This document shows positions 18,999 through 28,115 of a stretch of 64,000 nucleotides of DNA, in pieces. The notes under the pieces are model-generated. The model did no database searches. It had not been told where the DNA came from and was given only the letters and a program-made list of their open reading frames with translations. A program made the translations under genes and the position numbers. Positions within the stretch are counted from its first letter, which is position 1; every line of letters begins with the position of its first letter. Source of the stretch: CAXXOK01 sp035353615 (lineage in GTDB: Bacteria > Bacillota > Clostridia > Christensenellales > Aristaeellaceae); the NCBI GenBank assembly GCA_035353615.1, contig DAOPZY010000015.1:1-64000 (forward strand). Direction: 5' to 3'.

Positions 18999-19671
18999 AA
19001 CGGAACATGTAGCCGACGGCCCGGATGGTATGGATGGTTTTTACGCCGTACCGGTCGTCAATTTTTTGGCGCAGGTACCGGATGTACACATCCACAATGT
19101 TGGTATCGCCTGTGAAATCGTATCCCCAAACGTTGGTCAGCAGTTCATCGCGCGATACGGCGGTATGCTCGTGCTGCCACAGATAGTGGAGCAGGTCAAA
19201 TTCCTTTTTCGTGAGCGCGATCGGTTCCCCGGCAAAACTGGTGCTGTAACTGGCGGGTTCCAGCTTCAACTGGCCCGCAACCAGCGCGCCGCTGTTTTCG
19301 CTGCGGTCCACGCGGTGTTTTTTCAGGCTCACGCGGATGCGCGCAAGCAGTTCCTCAATGGCGAACGGCTTGGTCATATAATCGTCCGCGCCCATATCCA
19401 GCCCCATGACTTTATCGCTCACATCGTCTTTGGCGGTCAGCATAATAATGGGGATATCGCTTTGCTGGCGCAACCTGCGGCATACTTCAATCCCGCTGAT
19501 TTCCGGCAGCATCAGGTCCAGAATCAGCAAATCCGGCTGCCAGCTTTCGCACAGTGCAAGGCCGGAGCGCCCGTCAAACGCGGTTTGCACGTCGTAGCCT
19601 TCATGTTTCAGTTCCAGCTCCACAAAGCGGGCGATCTTGGCTTCGTCCTCGATAATGACGATTTTACTCAT
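18988..19671 (-). CDS. OmpR-family response regulator
   Basis: The 227-aa protein has a receiver domain with acidic pocket IIEDE, phospho-acceptor Asp in LLILDLMLP, and TKPF. A C-terminal winged helix follows (LTKKEFDLLHYL, IRAVGYMF). GGAGGG precedes the ATG. It is the first gene of the kinase pair, with an extended -10 promoter just upstream. Confidence 0.94.
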   Translation of the reverse strand: MSKIVIIEDEAKIARFVELELKHEGYDVQTAFDGRSGLALCESWQPDLLILDLMLPEISGIEVCRRLRQQSDIPIIMLTAKDDVSDKVMGLDMGADDYMTKPFAIEELLARIRVSLKKHRVDRSENSGALVAGQLKLEPASYSTSFAGEPIALTKKEFDLLHYLWQHEHTAVSRDELLTNVWGYDFTGDTNIVDVYIRYLRQKIDDRYGVKTIHTIRAVGYMFRYEQ

Positions 19672-19694
19672 GGTATTCCCTCCGAATCGAGAAC

Positions 19695-19703
19695 AGTATA
19701 ACA
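19695..19703 (-). promoter_or_regulatory. extended -10 promoter of the two-component genes
   Basis: On the minus strand TGTTATACT gives a -10 TATACT (19695-19700) with the upstream TG of an extended -10. No matching -35 is clear. It sits immediately after the terminator of the upstream gene. Confidence 0.5.
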
Positions 19704-19740
19704 GAAAATTCCTTTCGGCAACAGTGCGCGCCGAAAGGAA
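19703..19740 (-). terminator. terminator of the DUF4342-like gene
   Basis: A perfect 11-bp stem, TTCCTTTCGGC (19709-19719) with GCCGAAAGGAA (19730-19740), is followed on the minus strand by TTTTCTGTT. Confidence 0.8.
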
Positions 19741-19769
19741 TCCGGGCCGTCGACGGCCGGAACGCCCCG

Positions 19770-20399
19770 TTACTGGATATCCGCTTCGTGGTAGCCGTCG
19801 CGGGTTTCCGTAACGCGCACATTGCCGTCCTCGGAAAACTGAACGTTCACCGGGGTGGTGCCGCTCGCGGGGCTTTCGCTGCGCGTTTCCGGCTCGGCGG
19901 TTGCGGCCGCGCCGGCGGTTTTATCCTGATTCTGGGCGGTTCCGCCGAAATCTCTGGCGATCGTGAACACCGTATTGCGCACGTTGCTGCCGGCGTTCTT
20001 CATCATATCCTCAAAGGATTCCTCGGAAAAATCACGGCTGTCCCGGTCAAACGAAAACCGGTACCCCAGCAACAGCGCCAGAATCGCGCCAATCACAATC
20101 ACCCACGGGGCCATCAGCAGCACTAAAATCAAAAACAGCACGGAAAGGTTGACGATGGTCACATTCCCCTTCAGGATTTGAACGCGGAGGCGGAACAGGT
20201 AGTTAAAAAGCCCGTGCCGGTTGCGCCGCCCGCCCTCGGGCTTGGCTTTCGAATCCCGGATGCGCCCGTTTTTTTCCAAATCCACAAGGGCGCGCGCCAG
20301 GCTTCCGTTGTGGTATTCCAGCAAATTGACCGCTTCTTCGTAGGAAATGCCGCTTTTTTGCCGGATAATCTCAATATCTTCAATCGTGTACTGTGCCAT
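19770..20399 (-). CDS. DUF4342-type protein with UBA-like N-terminus and membrane segment
   Basis: The 209-aa protein begins MAQYTIEDIEIIRQK. Its first 45 residues, including SYEEAVNLLEYHNGSL, look like the UBA-like helical fold of DUF4342 proteins. A hydrophobic stretch at about 80-112 forms one long or two short membrane helices, and the C-terminal tail is polar and low in complexity. The fourth codon is chosen as start because AGGAGG is nine bases upstream of it and would abut the earlier ATG. Its function is not known. Confidence 0.75.
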   Translation of the reverse strand: MAQYTIEDIEIIRQKSGISYEEAVNLLEYHNGSLARALVDLEKNGRIRDSKAKPEGGRRNRHGLFNYLFRLRVQILKGNVTIVNLSVLFLILVLLMAPWVIVIGAILALLLGYRFSFDRDSRDFSEESFEDMMKNAGSNVRNTVFTIARDFGGTAQNQDKTAGAAATAEPETRSESPASGTTPVNVQFSEDGNVRVTETRDGYHEADIQ

Positions 20400-20446
20400 A
20401 AGGTTCATCCTCCTTCAATAGGAAACAGGGTTTTTGGAACGATCAA

Positions 20447-20455
20447 ATCATACCA
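20447..20455 (-). promoter_or_regulatory. extended -10 promoter of the DUF4342-like gene
   Basis: On the minus strand TGGTATGAT supplies -10 TATGAT (20447-20452) with an upstream TG. It lies about 50 bases before the start codon; no strong -35 is visible. Confidence 0.5.
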
Positions 20456-20571
20456 TACCCGCGCGCCGGATGCTTGAGAAAAAGCTGACCCTTTGATGAG
20501 AATTTCATGAGATTTTCGTTTCTGAAACCCCCGGCAGGTTAACAGCAGGTTATCGGAAGGTAAAGATCGCG

Positions 20572-20600
20572 TTGACTTCACAGCATAATTTTGCTATGAT
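20572..20600 (+). promoter_or_regulatory. promoter of the DegV-family gene
   Basis: -35 TTGACT (20572-20577) and -10 TATGAT (20595-20600) are separated by 17 bases. The start codon follows 42 bases later. Confidence 0.8.
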
Positions 20601-20642
20601 ACTGCGTGCCCTTATGGTTTTATGAGTAAGGAGGTAGGTACC

Positions 20643-21554
20643 ATGTCCTTTTGGATTGTTACGGACGCGTGTTGCGATTTGCCCGTAGACTACATAAAGC
20701 ATCAGCACGACTTGCACATTGTGCCCATGTCGTACCAGATTGACGGCAAGGTGAGCGAGATCGACCTCACGGACGATACGCTTGCGGGGCGTGTGCATGA
20801 GTTTTACGATCAGTTGATTGACGGTAAGGTCGCCACCACCTTTCAGGTGAATCAGGCGGAATGGATGAGCCACGTTTCGCCGTTGCTGGCGCAGGGCTAC
20901 GACGTACTGATGCTGGTGTTTTCCAGCAGTTTAAGCGGTATGTATATGACCAGCAAGGCAGCGGAAAAAGAACTGCGGGAGATGTTTCCGCAGCGGAAAG
21001 TGGTATCTGTGGATACCCGTTGCGCCAGCATGGGCGAGGGGTTGCTGGTACATTACGCCTTGCAGTACCGCGACGCGGGCCACAGCTTTGAAGAAACCTT
21101 GCAGTGGGTAAACGAGAACGCGCAGCGCGTGATTCACTGGTTCACAGTAACTGATTTGCATTTTCTGCACCGCGGCGGCCGTCTTTCCGCGACGAGCGCC
21201 ACGCTCGGCTCCATTTTGAAAATCAAGCCTGTGCTGAATGTTGACCCGAAGGGCCGGCTGATTCCCCGCGTAAAGGTACAGGGGCGCAAGCACAGCCTCA
21301 AGGAGCTTTTTGAAAAGGTGGAGCAGGACGCGCTCCACCCGGAGCAGCAAACCATGTTCATCAGCCATGGCGACAGCGAAAAGGACGCGCTCTGGCTGGC
21401 CGACAAGTTAAAAGAAAAGCTGCATGTTCCGGAAATCCTGATGTCCCAGATCGGTCCGATTGTCGGCTCTCACGCCGGCCCCGGCACCGTGGCGGTTTTC
21501 TTTCTGGATCGGGATGGCTCGGCCCGTTTGGACGCGCCGCAAATTACAAAGTGA
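20643..21554 (+). CDS. DegV family fatty-acid-binding protein
   Basis: The 303-aa protein starts MSFWIVTDACCDLPVDY, typical of DegV, with FSSSLSGMY and the fatty-acid pocket block FTVTDLHFLHRGGRLS. DegV/FakB proteins carry fatty acids to the kinase FakA for phospholipid synthesis. No FakA gene is in this window, so the partner must be elsewhere. AAGGAGG lies eight bases before the ATG. It is a single-gene unit with its own promoter and terminator. Confidence 0.9.
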   Translation: MSFWIVTDACCDLPVDYIKHQHDLHIVPMSYQIDGKVSEIDLTDDTLAGRVHEFYDQLIDGKVATTFQVNQAEWMSHVSPLLAQGYDVLMLVFSSSLSGMYMTSKAAEKELREMFPQRKVVSVDTRCASMGEGLLVHYALQYRDAGHSFEETLQWVNENAQRVIHWFTVTDLHFLHRGGRLSATSATLGSILKIKPVLNVDPKGRLIPRVKVQGRKHSLKELFEKVEQDALHPEQQTMFISHGDSEKDALWLADKLKEKLHVPEILMSQIGPIVGSHAGPGTVAVFFLDRDGSARLDAPQITK

Positions 21555-21566
21555 ATGTAAGTGTAT

Positions 21567-21605
21567 AACCGCCCCGAAGCCGCATGGCCGGTTTGGGGCG
21601 GTTTT
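21567..21605 (+). terminator. terminator of the DegV gene
   Basis: AACCGCCCC (21567-21575) pairs with GGGGCGGTT (21595-21603), followed by TTTTC. Confidence 0.85.
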
Positions 21606-21677
21606 CTGTTTTGTGGATTGAATGAAGGGCATGGAAGCGAGGCTCCCTTGCCAGCAGCCCTACAAAGCTTGAGTATG

Positions 21678-21722
21678 CGCATCGCGCCCCTGCGCCGGTT
21701 TCCCGGCTCGGGGCGCGATGCG
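21678..21722. repeat. 13-bp perfect inverted repeat
   Basis: CGCATCGCGCCCC (21678-21690) pairs perfectly with GGGGCGCGATGCG (21710-21722) around a 19-base loop. It lies between the DegV terminator and the convergent GH65 gene. Neither side has a good T-run, so it may be a terminator-like or RNA-stabilising stem for the GH65 transcript. Confidence 0.6.
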
Positions 21723-21771
21723 TATTACGCTTAACATTATAATAGAAGCAAACGGACTTTCGCCGATAGCG

Positions 21772-24033
21772 TCAGTCGATGGGATGGGAAATCTCATCCG
21801 TCAGGGTTTGGAGCTGACCGCACAGCGTCAGTTGCAGCGATTCGCCATGAAGCAACCGAACCGTGGCCAATCCCTTCCTGGCTTCCACCCGGATCAGGCG
21901 GTTCCGGTATTCAAACTGGAACGCATAGCCTTCCCAAGGCGCGGGAACAAATGGGTTCAGGCTCAGGCCGCCTACCGTGCGCATGCCGGCGAAGCCCTGC
22001 GCAATGGAAAGCCAACTGCCCGTCATGCTGGTAATGTGCAGGCCGTCCGCGGTGTCGTTATTGATGTTGTCCAAATCCAAGCGGGCGGTGCGCTGGTACA
22101 TTTCCATCGCCTTTTCGTGATAGCCGATTTCTGCCGCCAGCACCGCGTGCACGCAGGGCGACAGGCTGCTTTCGTGAACGGTGATCGGCTCGTAAAAATC
22201 AAAATTGCGCTTCTTCGTATCCAAATCGTACAGATGGTCAAAGAAGTACAGCCCTTGCAGCACATCCGCCTGTTTAATGTAGCAGGAACGCAGGATATGG
22301 TCCCAGGACCAGTGCTGGTTAATCGGGCGCTGCTCGGCGGGGATTTCGGCCGCCGGAATCAGTTCCTTATCCAAAAACAGATCCTGCTGCAGGTAGATGC
22401 CCAGCTCGTGATCTTCAGGGTAATACATGCGGGCTACCACATCCCGCATATGGGCAATCTCCGCCTGCGTGACGGTTAGCGCCGCAAGCCGCGCCTGAGG
22501 CGCGCGGTCGCATGCGTCGCAGAAGTAGGCGATGCTCCACGCGGCAATGCGGTTGGTGTACCAGTTGTTGTTCACGTTGTTCTCATATTCATTGGGGCCG
22601 GTAACGCCGTGGATCATATACACCGCTTTGCGGGGGTTATAATGCACGCGGTCTGCGTAGAAGCGCGCGATGCCGCACAGCACATCCAAGCCCTGCGCAA
22701 ATAAGTATTCCTCGTCGCCGGTATAGGTAACGTAGTTAAAAATCGCATATGCCATGGAGCCGTTGCGGTGGATTTCCTCAAAGGTGATCTCCCACTCGTT
22801 GTGGCACTCAACGCCCGTAAAGGTGACCATGGGATAAAGCGCGCCTTTCAAGCCCTGCATCTTCGCGTTATGGTACGCGCCTTCCAGCTGCATGTGGCGG
22901 TACAGCAGCAGTTGCCGCGCCACTTCCTGCCCGGCGATTGCCATATAGACCGGGAAACAGAAGGCTTCGGTATCCCAATAGGTCGCGCCGCCGTACTTTT
23001 CGCCGGTAAAGCCTTTGGGGCCGATGTTCAGCCGCGCATCCTCGCCGGAGTAGGTGCTCAGCAGCTGGAACAAGTTAAACCGAATGCCCTGTTGGGCGCG
23101 GTCGTCCCCCTTGATTTCCACATCGCATTTGTCCCAACGCGCCTTCCAGGCTGCCACATGCGCGCGCCGGAGGTCCTCAAAGCCGATTTCACGGGCGCGG
23201 GCGGCCGCTTTCAGGGCCATGGTCAGCAACAGCTTTTCATCATAATCGCGGCTGGTAAAGCAAAGCGCGTATTTTTCAAGCCGGGCGGTTTCGCCCGCGT
23301 CGATGGGGCCGGAATAGGTTTCTTCCACATACCCCTCGTCCATGTGTTTTGTATCCAACCCAAGGTTATCCGCCCAGCAACCCATGGCGGCGGCCACGGC
23401 AAAGCGGGGGGTTCCAAAGGGGTTATCTCTGGTTTTGGTCAGCAGACCCAGCGCATCCTCGGTTTCTTCTTCTTCCAGCATATCCCAGAAGGTTTCGTTA
23501 TAGTTGCTGTCCAGATTATGCACGCGCGCGTCCAGATAGGGTTTCATGGTCACAATCGCGCCATAGTCCGGCGTAACGGAATAGGAAATGGCCAGCAGTT
23601 CCTTTTCCGCAAGCGAAACAAAACGCTCCACGCGCACCGCCACGCTCCCTTTGACGGTGTTCACCGTAAAGGTGCGCAGCACAATCCCGGTTTGCATGTC
23701 CAGCTCGCGGTAATAATCGCTGTACATGCACTGGTTCAAATCCAGCGGCTCGCCATCAATATCAATATGGAAACCCATCAGGCGCACCGCGTTGATGGAT
23801 TTGCCAAAATACTGCGGATAGCCGTTTTTCCACCAGCCTACGCGCGTTTTATCCGGAAACCATACGCCGCCGATGTAGGTGCCAATATGGGTGTTGCCGG
23901 AAAAATCCTCTTCAAAGTTGCCACGCATGCCCATATATCCGTTGCCGGTGGATGTCAGGCTTTCGGAAAGCCGTACCTCGCCTTTATCGAACCCACGCTC
24001 GATCACTTTCCAAGGGTGTACCTGAAATGCCAT
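21772..24033 (-). CDS. glycoside hydrolase family 65 phosphorylase
   Basis: The 753-aa protein matches GH65 disaccharide phosphorylases (maltose, trehalose, kojibiose types), which split an alpha-glucoside with inorganic phosphate to give beta-glucose 1-phosphate. TYWDTEAFCFP is the conserved substrate block, and GVTGPNEYENNVNNN carries the catalytic acid Glu. The length agrees with the bacterial phosphorylases. It is cytoplasmic, with no signal peptide. The start ATG ending at 24033 has GGGAGG upstream. A LacI-type operator overlaps its 5' leader. The exact sugar cannot be decided by eye. Confidence 0.88.
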   Translation of the reverse strand: MAFQVHPWKVIERGFDKGEVRLSESLTSTGNGYMGMRGNFEEDFSGNTHIGTYIGGVWFPDKTRVGWWKNGYPQYFGKSINAVRLMGFHIDIDGEPLDLNQCMYSDYYRELDMQTGIVLRTFTVNTVKGSVAVRVERFVSLAEKELLAISYSVTPDYGAIVTMKPYLDARVHNLDSNYNETFWDMLEEEETEDALGLLTKTRDNPFGTPRFAVAAAMGCWADNLGLDTKHMDEGYVEETYSGPIDAGETARLEKYALCFTSRDYDEKLLLTMALKAAARAREIGFEDLRRAHVAAWKARWDKCDVEIKGDDRAQQGIRFNLFQLLSTYSGEDARLNIGPKGFTGEKYGGATYWDTEAFCFPVYMAIAGQEVARQLLLYRHMQLEGAYHNAKMQGLKGALYPMVTFTGVECHNEWEITFEEIHRNGSMAYAIFNYVTYTGDEEYLFAQGLDVLCGIARFYADRVHYNPRKAVYMIHGVTGPNEYENNVNNNWYTNRIAAWSIAYFCDACDRAPQARLAALTVTQAEIAHMRDVVARMYYPEDHELGIYLQQDLFLDKELIPAAEIPAEQRPINQHWSWDHILRSCYIKQADVLQGLYFFDHLYDLDTKKRNFDFYEPITVHESSLSPCVHAVLAAEIGYHEKAMEMYQRTARLDLDNINNDTADGLHITSMTGSWLSIAQGFAGMRTVGGLSLNPFVPAPWEGYAFQFEYRNRLIRVEARKGLATVRLLHGESLQLTLCGQLQTLTDEISHPID

Positions 24034-24052
24034 ATCGACGCCTCCCATGATG

Positions 24053-24070
24053 CGCAATCGTTTGCAAGCG
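24053..24070 (-). promoter_or_regulatory. LacI-family type operator
   Basis: The sequence CGCAATCGTTTGCAAGCG contains a near-palindrome (GCAA and TTGC arms about a central CG), the general form of LacI/GalR-family operators. It lies between the -10 element and the GH65 start, where a bound repressor would block transcription. No LacI-type gene lies nearby. Confidence 0.55.
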
Positions 24071-24079
24071 GTTAACTTT

Positions 24080-24108
24080 ATGGTAGTCGATTTTCACAAA
24101 AAAGTCAA
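24080..24108 (-). promoter_or_regulatory. promoter of the GH65 gene
   Basis: On the minus strand -35 TTGACT (24103-24108) and -10 TACCAT (24080-24085) are 17 bases apart, immediately upstream of the operator-like site. Confidence 0.7.
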
Positions 24109-24323
24109 GAAACATTTCGCAAACATCCTAAAAACCGAATCAATGCCTTTGATTTTGCCGGCGCGTAGGGGGGAGGGGCGCGCTTGATTTTACGGAAAAG
24201 CGCGCTTCGGTTTCATGCGGATTCCGCGTGAACGGGTTTGCCATGCCATCCTCCTTTGGGCTGCGAAACCTGCGAATCGCTTTCATCGCGCACGGCTGGG
24301 ATGTCCGTCTGCAAGCGCCGCAG

Positions 24324-24352
24324 TTGCCGGGTTTTCCGTTCCATGGTATAAT
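24324..24352 (+). promoter_or_regulatory. promoter of the amidohydrolase gene
   Basis: -35 TTGCCG (24324-24329) and a perfect -10 TATAAT (24347-24352) are separated by 17 bases. Confidence 0.75.
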
Positions 24353-24386
24353 ACAGTTACTTTTTGACAAACAGGAGGGAGCCTTC

Positions 24387-25697
24387 ATGCGCACCCGCAT
24401 CACCCATGTGATCCTGACCCCCGGCGTTGACGGGGAGGGCCAAATCCCATTCATTGAAAATGCCGAAGTTCAAGTGGACGGCAACCTGATCGCCTATGCC
24501 GGCCCCATGGAGAGTGCGCCTTTTTTTGCGGCGGATGAAACCATCGACGGTACCGGGCGCCTTTGCATGCCCGGGCTTATCAACCTGCACACCCATACGC
24601 CTATGACGTTTCTACGCAGCGTTGGCGCGGATTTAACGCTGGACGACTGGCTGCATAAGGCGATTTTTCCCTTGGAAAAGCAGTGGGACGAGGGGCTGAT
24701 TCGCACCGCGACTGATCTTGGTTGTATGGAAATGCTTCGCTTTGGCACCACCTCGTTTAACGATATGTATTTCTACACCAACGCGATGGCTGAAACCGTG
24801 CGTGATAACGGAATGCGAGCGTTGCTCGGGCACGGCATTGTGGATTTTGACGAGAGTTGCGCCGATATGGTCGAAGGGGTCGCCATGGCGGAAAAGTGGA
24901 ACCGCACCTGCAATGACCGAATCCGTTTTTCCCTCGCGCCGCATTCCGAAGGCGCTACCACGCCAAAGTTGATCCGCAAGGTTGCCGATACCGCCAAACA
25001 GATGGGGCTGCCGATCCATATCCATGTGAGCGAAACGGACTTTGACCTTCAGGGCTGCCTGAAGCGCCGCGGGGTCACCCCGCCGGCCTATCTGGAGCAA
25101 ATGGGGATTCTGGATTCGCCGGTGATCGCGGCGCATTGCGTATGGTTTAACGATGCGGATATCGAAATTTTCCGCAAGCATGGCGTGACCATTGCGCATA
25201 ACCCGGTCAGCAACCTGAAACTGGCCAGCGGCATTGCGCCAATCGCCAAAATGCTCAAGGCAGAATGCAAGGTCGCGCTGGGCACAGACGGCGTTGCCAG
25301 CAATAATAACCTCAACCTGTGGGAGGAACTGAAACTGATGCCCATGCTGCAAAAGGGCACCACGCTGGATCCAACCGTGGTGACCCCCGCGCAGACGCTG
25401 GCGGCTGCCACGGTGGCAGGCGCAAAAGCCATGGGGTATGATCGTCTGGGTTTGCTGCGGCAAGGCTATCTGGCGGACCTGATTTTGTTGGACCTGAACA
25501 CGCCGCAGATGACGCCCCGTACCGATCTGGAATCCAACCTGATCTACTCGGCGCAGGGCAGCGACGTTTGCCTAACCATGGTAGACGGCAAGGTGCTGTA
25601 CCGCAACGGCCAGTTTACGACGCTGGACCCGGCCGATCTGCTCAGGCGCGCGCAGGCGGGGGCGCTTGAAATGCGCCGCAGGCTTGCGAACGCTTGA
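24387..25697 (+). CDS. mtaD: amidohydrolase, 5-methylthioadenosine/S-adenosylhomocysteine deaminase type
   Basis: The 436-aa metal-dependent hydrolase belongs to the ATZ/TRZ group. PGLINLHTHTPM gives the HxH zinc ligands, IHVSETDFDL and VIAAHCVWFND give further His ligands, and LGTDGVASNNNLN gives the catalytic Asp. MTA/SAH deaminases convert these nucleosides to the inosyl forms in methyl-cycle salvage; related members deaminate other purines, so the substrate is inferred. AGGAGGG precedes the ATG. Confidence 0.85.
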   Translation: MRTRITHVILTPGVDGEGQIPFIENAEVQVDGNLIAYAGPMESAPFFAADETIDGTGRLCMPGLINLHTHTPMTFLRSVGADLTLDDWLHKAIFPLEKQWDEGLIRTATDLGCMEMLRFGTTSFNDMYFYTNAMAETVRDNGMRALLGHGIVDFDESCADMVEGVAMAEKWNRTCNDRIRFSLAPHSEGATTPKLIRKVADTAKQMGLPIHIHVSETDFDLQGCLKRRGVTPPAYLEQMGILDSPVIAAHCVWFNDADIEIFRKHGVTIAHNPVSNLKLASGIAPIAKMLKAECKVALGTDGVASNNNLNLWEELKLMPMLQKGTTLDPTVVTPAQTLAAATVAGAKAMGYDRLGLLRQGYLADLILLDLNTPQMTPRTDLESNLIYSAQGSDVCLTMVDGKVLYRNGQFTTLDPADLLRRAQAGALEMRRRLANA

Positions 25698-25717
25698 GAA
25701 AAGCAGGGCGGGATGGA

Positions 25718-26923
25718 ATGAAAGTATTGGTTGTATGCCAGCATTACTGGCCGGAACCGTTTCGCATCACGGAAATCTGTGAAGATTTAGTCGCGCGCGG
25801 GCATCAGGTTACGGCGGTTGTCGGGTTGCCCAATTACCCAAGCGGGGTTGTGCCGCAAGAGTATAAACGTTTTCGGCGGCGGCGCGAGCAAATCAACGGC
25901 GTTCGAGTTCGCAGGTGTTTTGAGGTGGGCAGAAAAAACACCAAGTTGGGCCTTGCGATCAACTACTGCAGCTATATGTTTTCCGCGTGCTGGAAGGCGC
26001 TGTTTTTAAAGCGGGATTATGACGTAATATACGCCTATTCCACGTCGCCGGTGCTGATGTCGCTGCCCGCGGCGCTGTTGCGCTGTTTCAGCCGTAAAAA
26101 GCTGGTCATTTATGTGCTGGATATTTGGCCGGCTTGCCTTGCGGCAATGAACGTTTTCGAGGGGTCGGCGCTGTATGCGTTTATGAAGCGGGTCAGTCGG
26201 TGGGTGTACCGCAAGGCGGATGTGCTCCTGTACTCGTCCAAGCGGTTTCAGGGCTATCTGCACAGCGTGCACGGGATCGACGTACCGGATGAGCACTATC
26301 TGCCGCAGTTTGCCGATTCGCTGTTTGACACATTGCCCCAAAAACAGCCTGCCGACGGTTGGCAGTTTGTTTTCGCGGGCAACATCGGCAAGGTGCAAAG
26401 CGTGGAAACGCTCATCCAAGCCGCCCATATGCTGAAAAATGAACCGATCCGTTGGCATATTCTGGGCGACGGCTCCAATTTTGCCGCCTGTCAGGCGCTG
26501 GTGAAGCAGCTTGAGCTTTCGGATACCGTGACCCTGTACGGGCGCCGGCCGCTGACCGACATGCCCGCGTTTTACGCCATGGCGGACGCGATGCTTGTGA
26601 GCATGAAAAATGATCTCAGCGTAAACGACACGCTCCCCGGCAAGGTGCAAAGCTACATGGCAGCCGGCAAACCGATTTTAGGCAGCATCGCGGGCGAAAC
26701 GCCGTACATTGTGGATCAGGCGGCTTGCGGCCTGTGCGCGCCCCCGGAGGATGCGCAGGCTTTTGCTGATACGGTGCGAGCGTTTATGCTCCGCGGCGAT
26801 CAGGCGCAGATGGGGGAGAATGCCCGCCGTTACTATCGCGAGCATTTCACCAAGGCTGGGCACATGGATCGTTTGGAAACGCTGCTACTGCAGCTGAGTG
26901 GGGGCAACCATGAAGATATTTGA
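25718..26923 (+). CDS. GT4-family glycosyltransferase, WcaI-like
   Basis: The 401-aa protein begins MKVLVVCQHYWPEPFRI, the typical N-terminus of WcaI-like GT4 enzymes, with VVGLPNYPSG. The donor-binding C-terminal half includes FAGNIGKVQSVETLI and VNDTLPGKVQSYMAAGKPI. It should transfer a sugar to a lipid-linked or surface glycan at the inner face of the membrane. It starts 20 bases after the amidohydrolase and overlaps the next glycosyltransferase by 14 bases. Confidence 0.85.
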   Translation: MKVLVVCQHYWPEPFRITEICEDLVARGHQVTAVVGLPNYPSGVVPQEYKRFRRRREQINGVRVRRCFEVGRKNTKLGLAINYCSYMFSACWKALFLKRDYDVIYAYSTSPVLMSLPAALLRCFSRKKLVIYVLDIWPACLAAMNVFEGSALYAFMKRVSRWVYRKADVLLYSSKRFQGYLHSVHGIDVPDEHYLPQFADSLFDTLPQKQPADGWQFVFAGNIGKVQSVETLIQAAHMLKNEPIRWHILGDGSNFAACQALVKQLELSDTVTLYGRRPLTDMPAFYAMADAMLVSMKNDLSVNDTLPGKVQSYMAAGKPILGSIAGETPYIVDQAACGLCAPPEDAQAFADTVRAFMLRGDQAQMGENARRYYREHFTKAGHMDRLETLLLQLSGGNHEDI

Positions 26924-28115
26924 ATTAAACACCTATTGCGGTTCCGGAAGCACAGGACGGATCGCCACGGACATTGCCGATTGCGCCGCGCATGAAAATT
27001 CGCAAACCCTGATTGGGTTTGGCACAGGCACGGTGCCGCCCGAGGCGGATGTGTACGCCCTGCGTGTTGGCGGCCGCGCCGGGCGCAAATGGCATGGGCT
27101 GATCCGGAGACTTATGGATATGGAAGGCTACGGAAGCATTCGCGCAACGCGTAAGCTGATTGCGTTTTTACGGCTTTACCAACCGGATGTGATTCAGTTG
27201 CACAACCTACACGGATGCTACCTGAACCACCGGCTGCTGTTTCAATACCTCAAACGGGCGAATGTGCCCGTGTTCTGGACGCTTCATGATTGCTGGCCCT
27301 TCACCGGGCACTGCGCATATTTTGATTTTGCCGGCTGCGACCGATGGAAAACCGAATGCCATGATTGCCCGCAGCAGCGAAGCTACCCTGTTTGCATAGG
27401 GCTTGACGGGAGCCGACGCAACTACCGGCGCAGGCAAGCCCTCTTTACGGATTTGCCAACGCTCACGCTGGTTGCTCCATGCCGGTGGATGCAGGACTTG
27501 CTCGGGGAATCGTTTCTGAGCAAAACGCCCAACCGCCTGATTTACAACGGTGTAAACCGCGCTATTTTCTACCCAAGGGAAAGCGACCTGCGGGAGCGGT
27601 ACGGCCTCACGGAAAGTTATCTGGCGCTGGCAGTCGCGTCGGAATGGGAAGCCCGCAAGGGTTACGCCTTCCTGCCAGCGCTCGCGGATTTACTTGGCCC
27701 AGCCTGTCGGCTGACGGTTTTGGGGCTTACCGAGGCGCAAATCGCGGCGCTCCCGAAAACCATCTTGGGGCTGCCCAGAACCGCGTCCACCGAGGAACTA
27801 GCGCAATGGTATAGCGCGGCCGACTGCCTGATCAATCCGACGCTTGAGGATAATATGCCGCTGGTGAATCTGGAAGCCCTCGCCTGCGGCACGCCGGTTG
27901 CGGTGTTTGCCACAGGGGGTTGCCCGGAATGCGTTAACAGCGCATGCGGCGCGGTGGCTCCCAAGGGGGATGTCGCAACCCTCGCGGCGGAAGCCTTGCG
28001 CCTGTGCGCACAAAAGCCCGCCATGCGTGAAGCGTGCCTCGGGCAGGCGGAACAGTTTGACAGCCAAGCCACAGCGCAGGCTTATCTGGCGCTTTACCGG
28101 GAGGCTTGCTCATGA
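26910..28115 (+). CDS. GT4-family glycosyltransferase
   Basis: The 401-aa protein begins MKIFELNTYCGSGSTGRI and has FWTLHDCWPFTGHCAYF with a cysteine cluster (C-x8-C-x2-C), the hallmark of a surface polysaccharide GT4 subgroup. The retaining GT4 EX7E-type region is NPTLEDNMPLVNLEALACG. It is second in a three-gene overlapping operon. The sugar and acceptor are unknown. Confidence 0.85.
   Translation: MKIFELNTYCGSGSTGRIATDIADCAAHENSQTLIGFGTGTVPPEADVYALRVGGRAGRKWHGLIRRLMDMEGYGSIRATRKLIAFLRLYQPDVIQLHNLHGCYLNHRLLFQYLKRANVPVFWTLHDCWPFTGHCAYFDFAGCDRWKTECHDCPQQRSYPVCIGLDGSRRNYRRRQALFTDLPTLTLVAPCRWMQDLLGESFLSKTPNRLIYNGVNRAIFYPRESDLRERYGLTESYLALAVASEWEARKGYAFLPALADLLGPACRLTVLGLTEAQIAALPKTILGLPRTASTEELAQWYSAADCLINPTLEDNMPLVNLEALACGTPVAVFATGGCPECVNSACGAVAPKGDVATLAAEALRLCAQKPAMREACLGQAEQFDSQATAQAYLALYREACS

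Larger units (their letters stand above)
24034..24386. other. divergent intergenic region
   Basis: This 353-base gap separates the divergent GH65 and amidohydrolase genes. It holds their two promoters and the LacI-type operator. The middle part (24110-24320) shows no supported gene or repeat. Confidence 0.6.
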
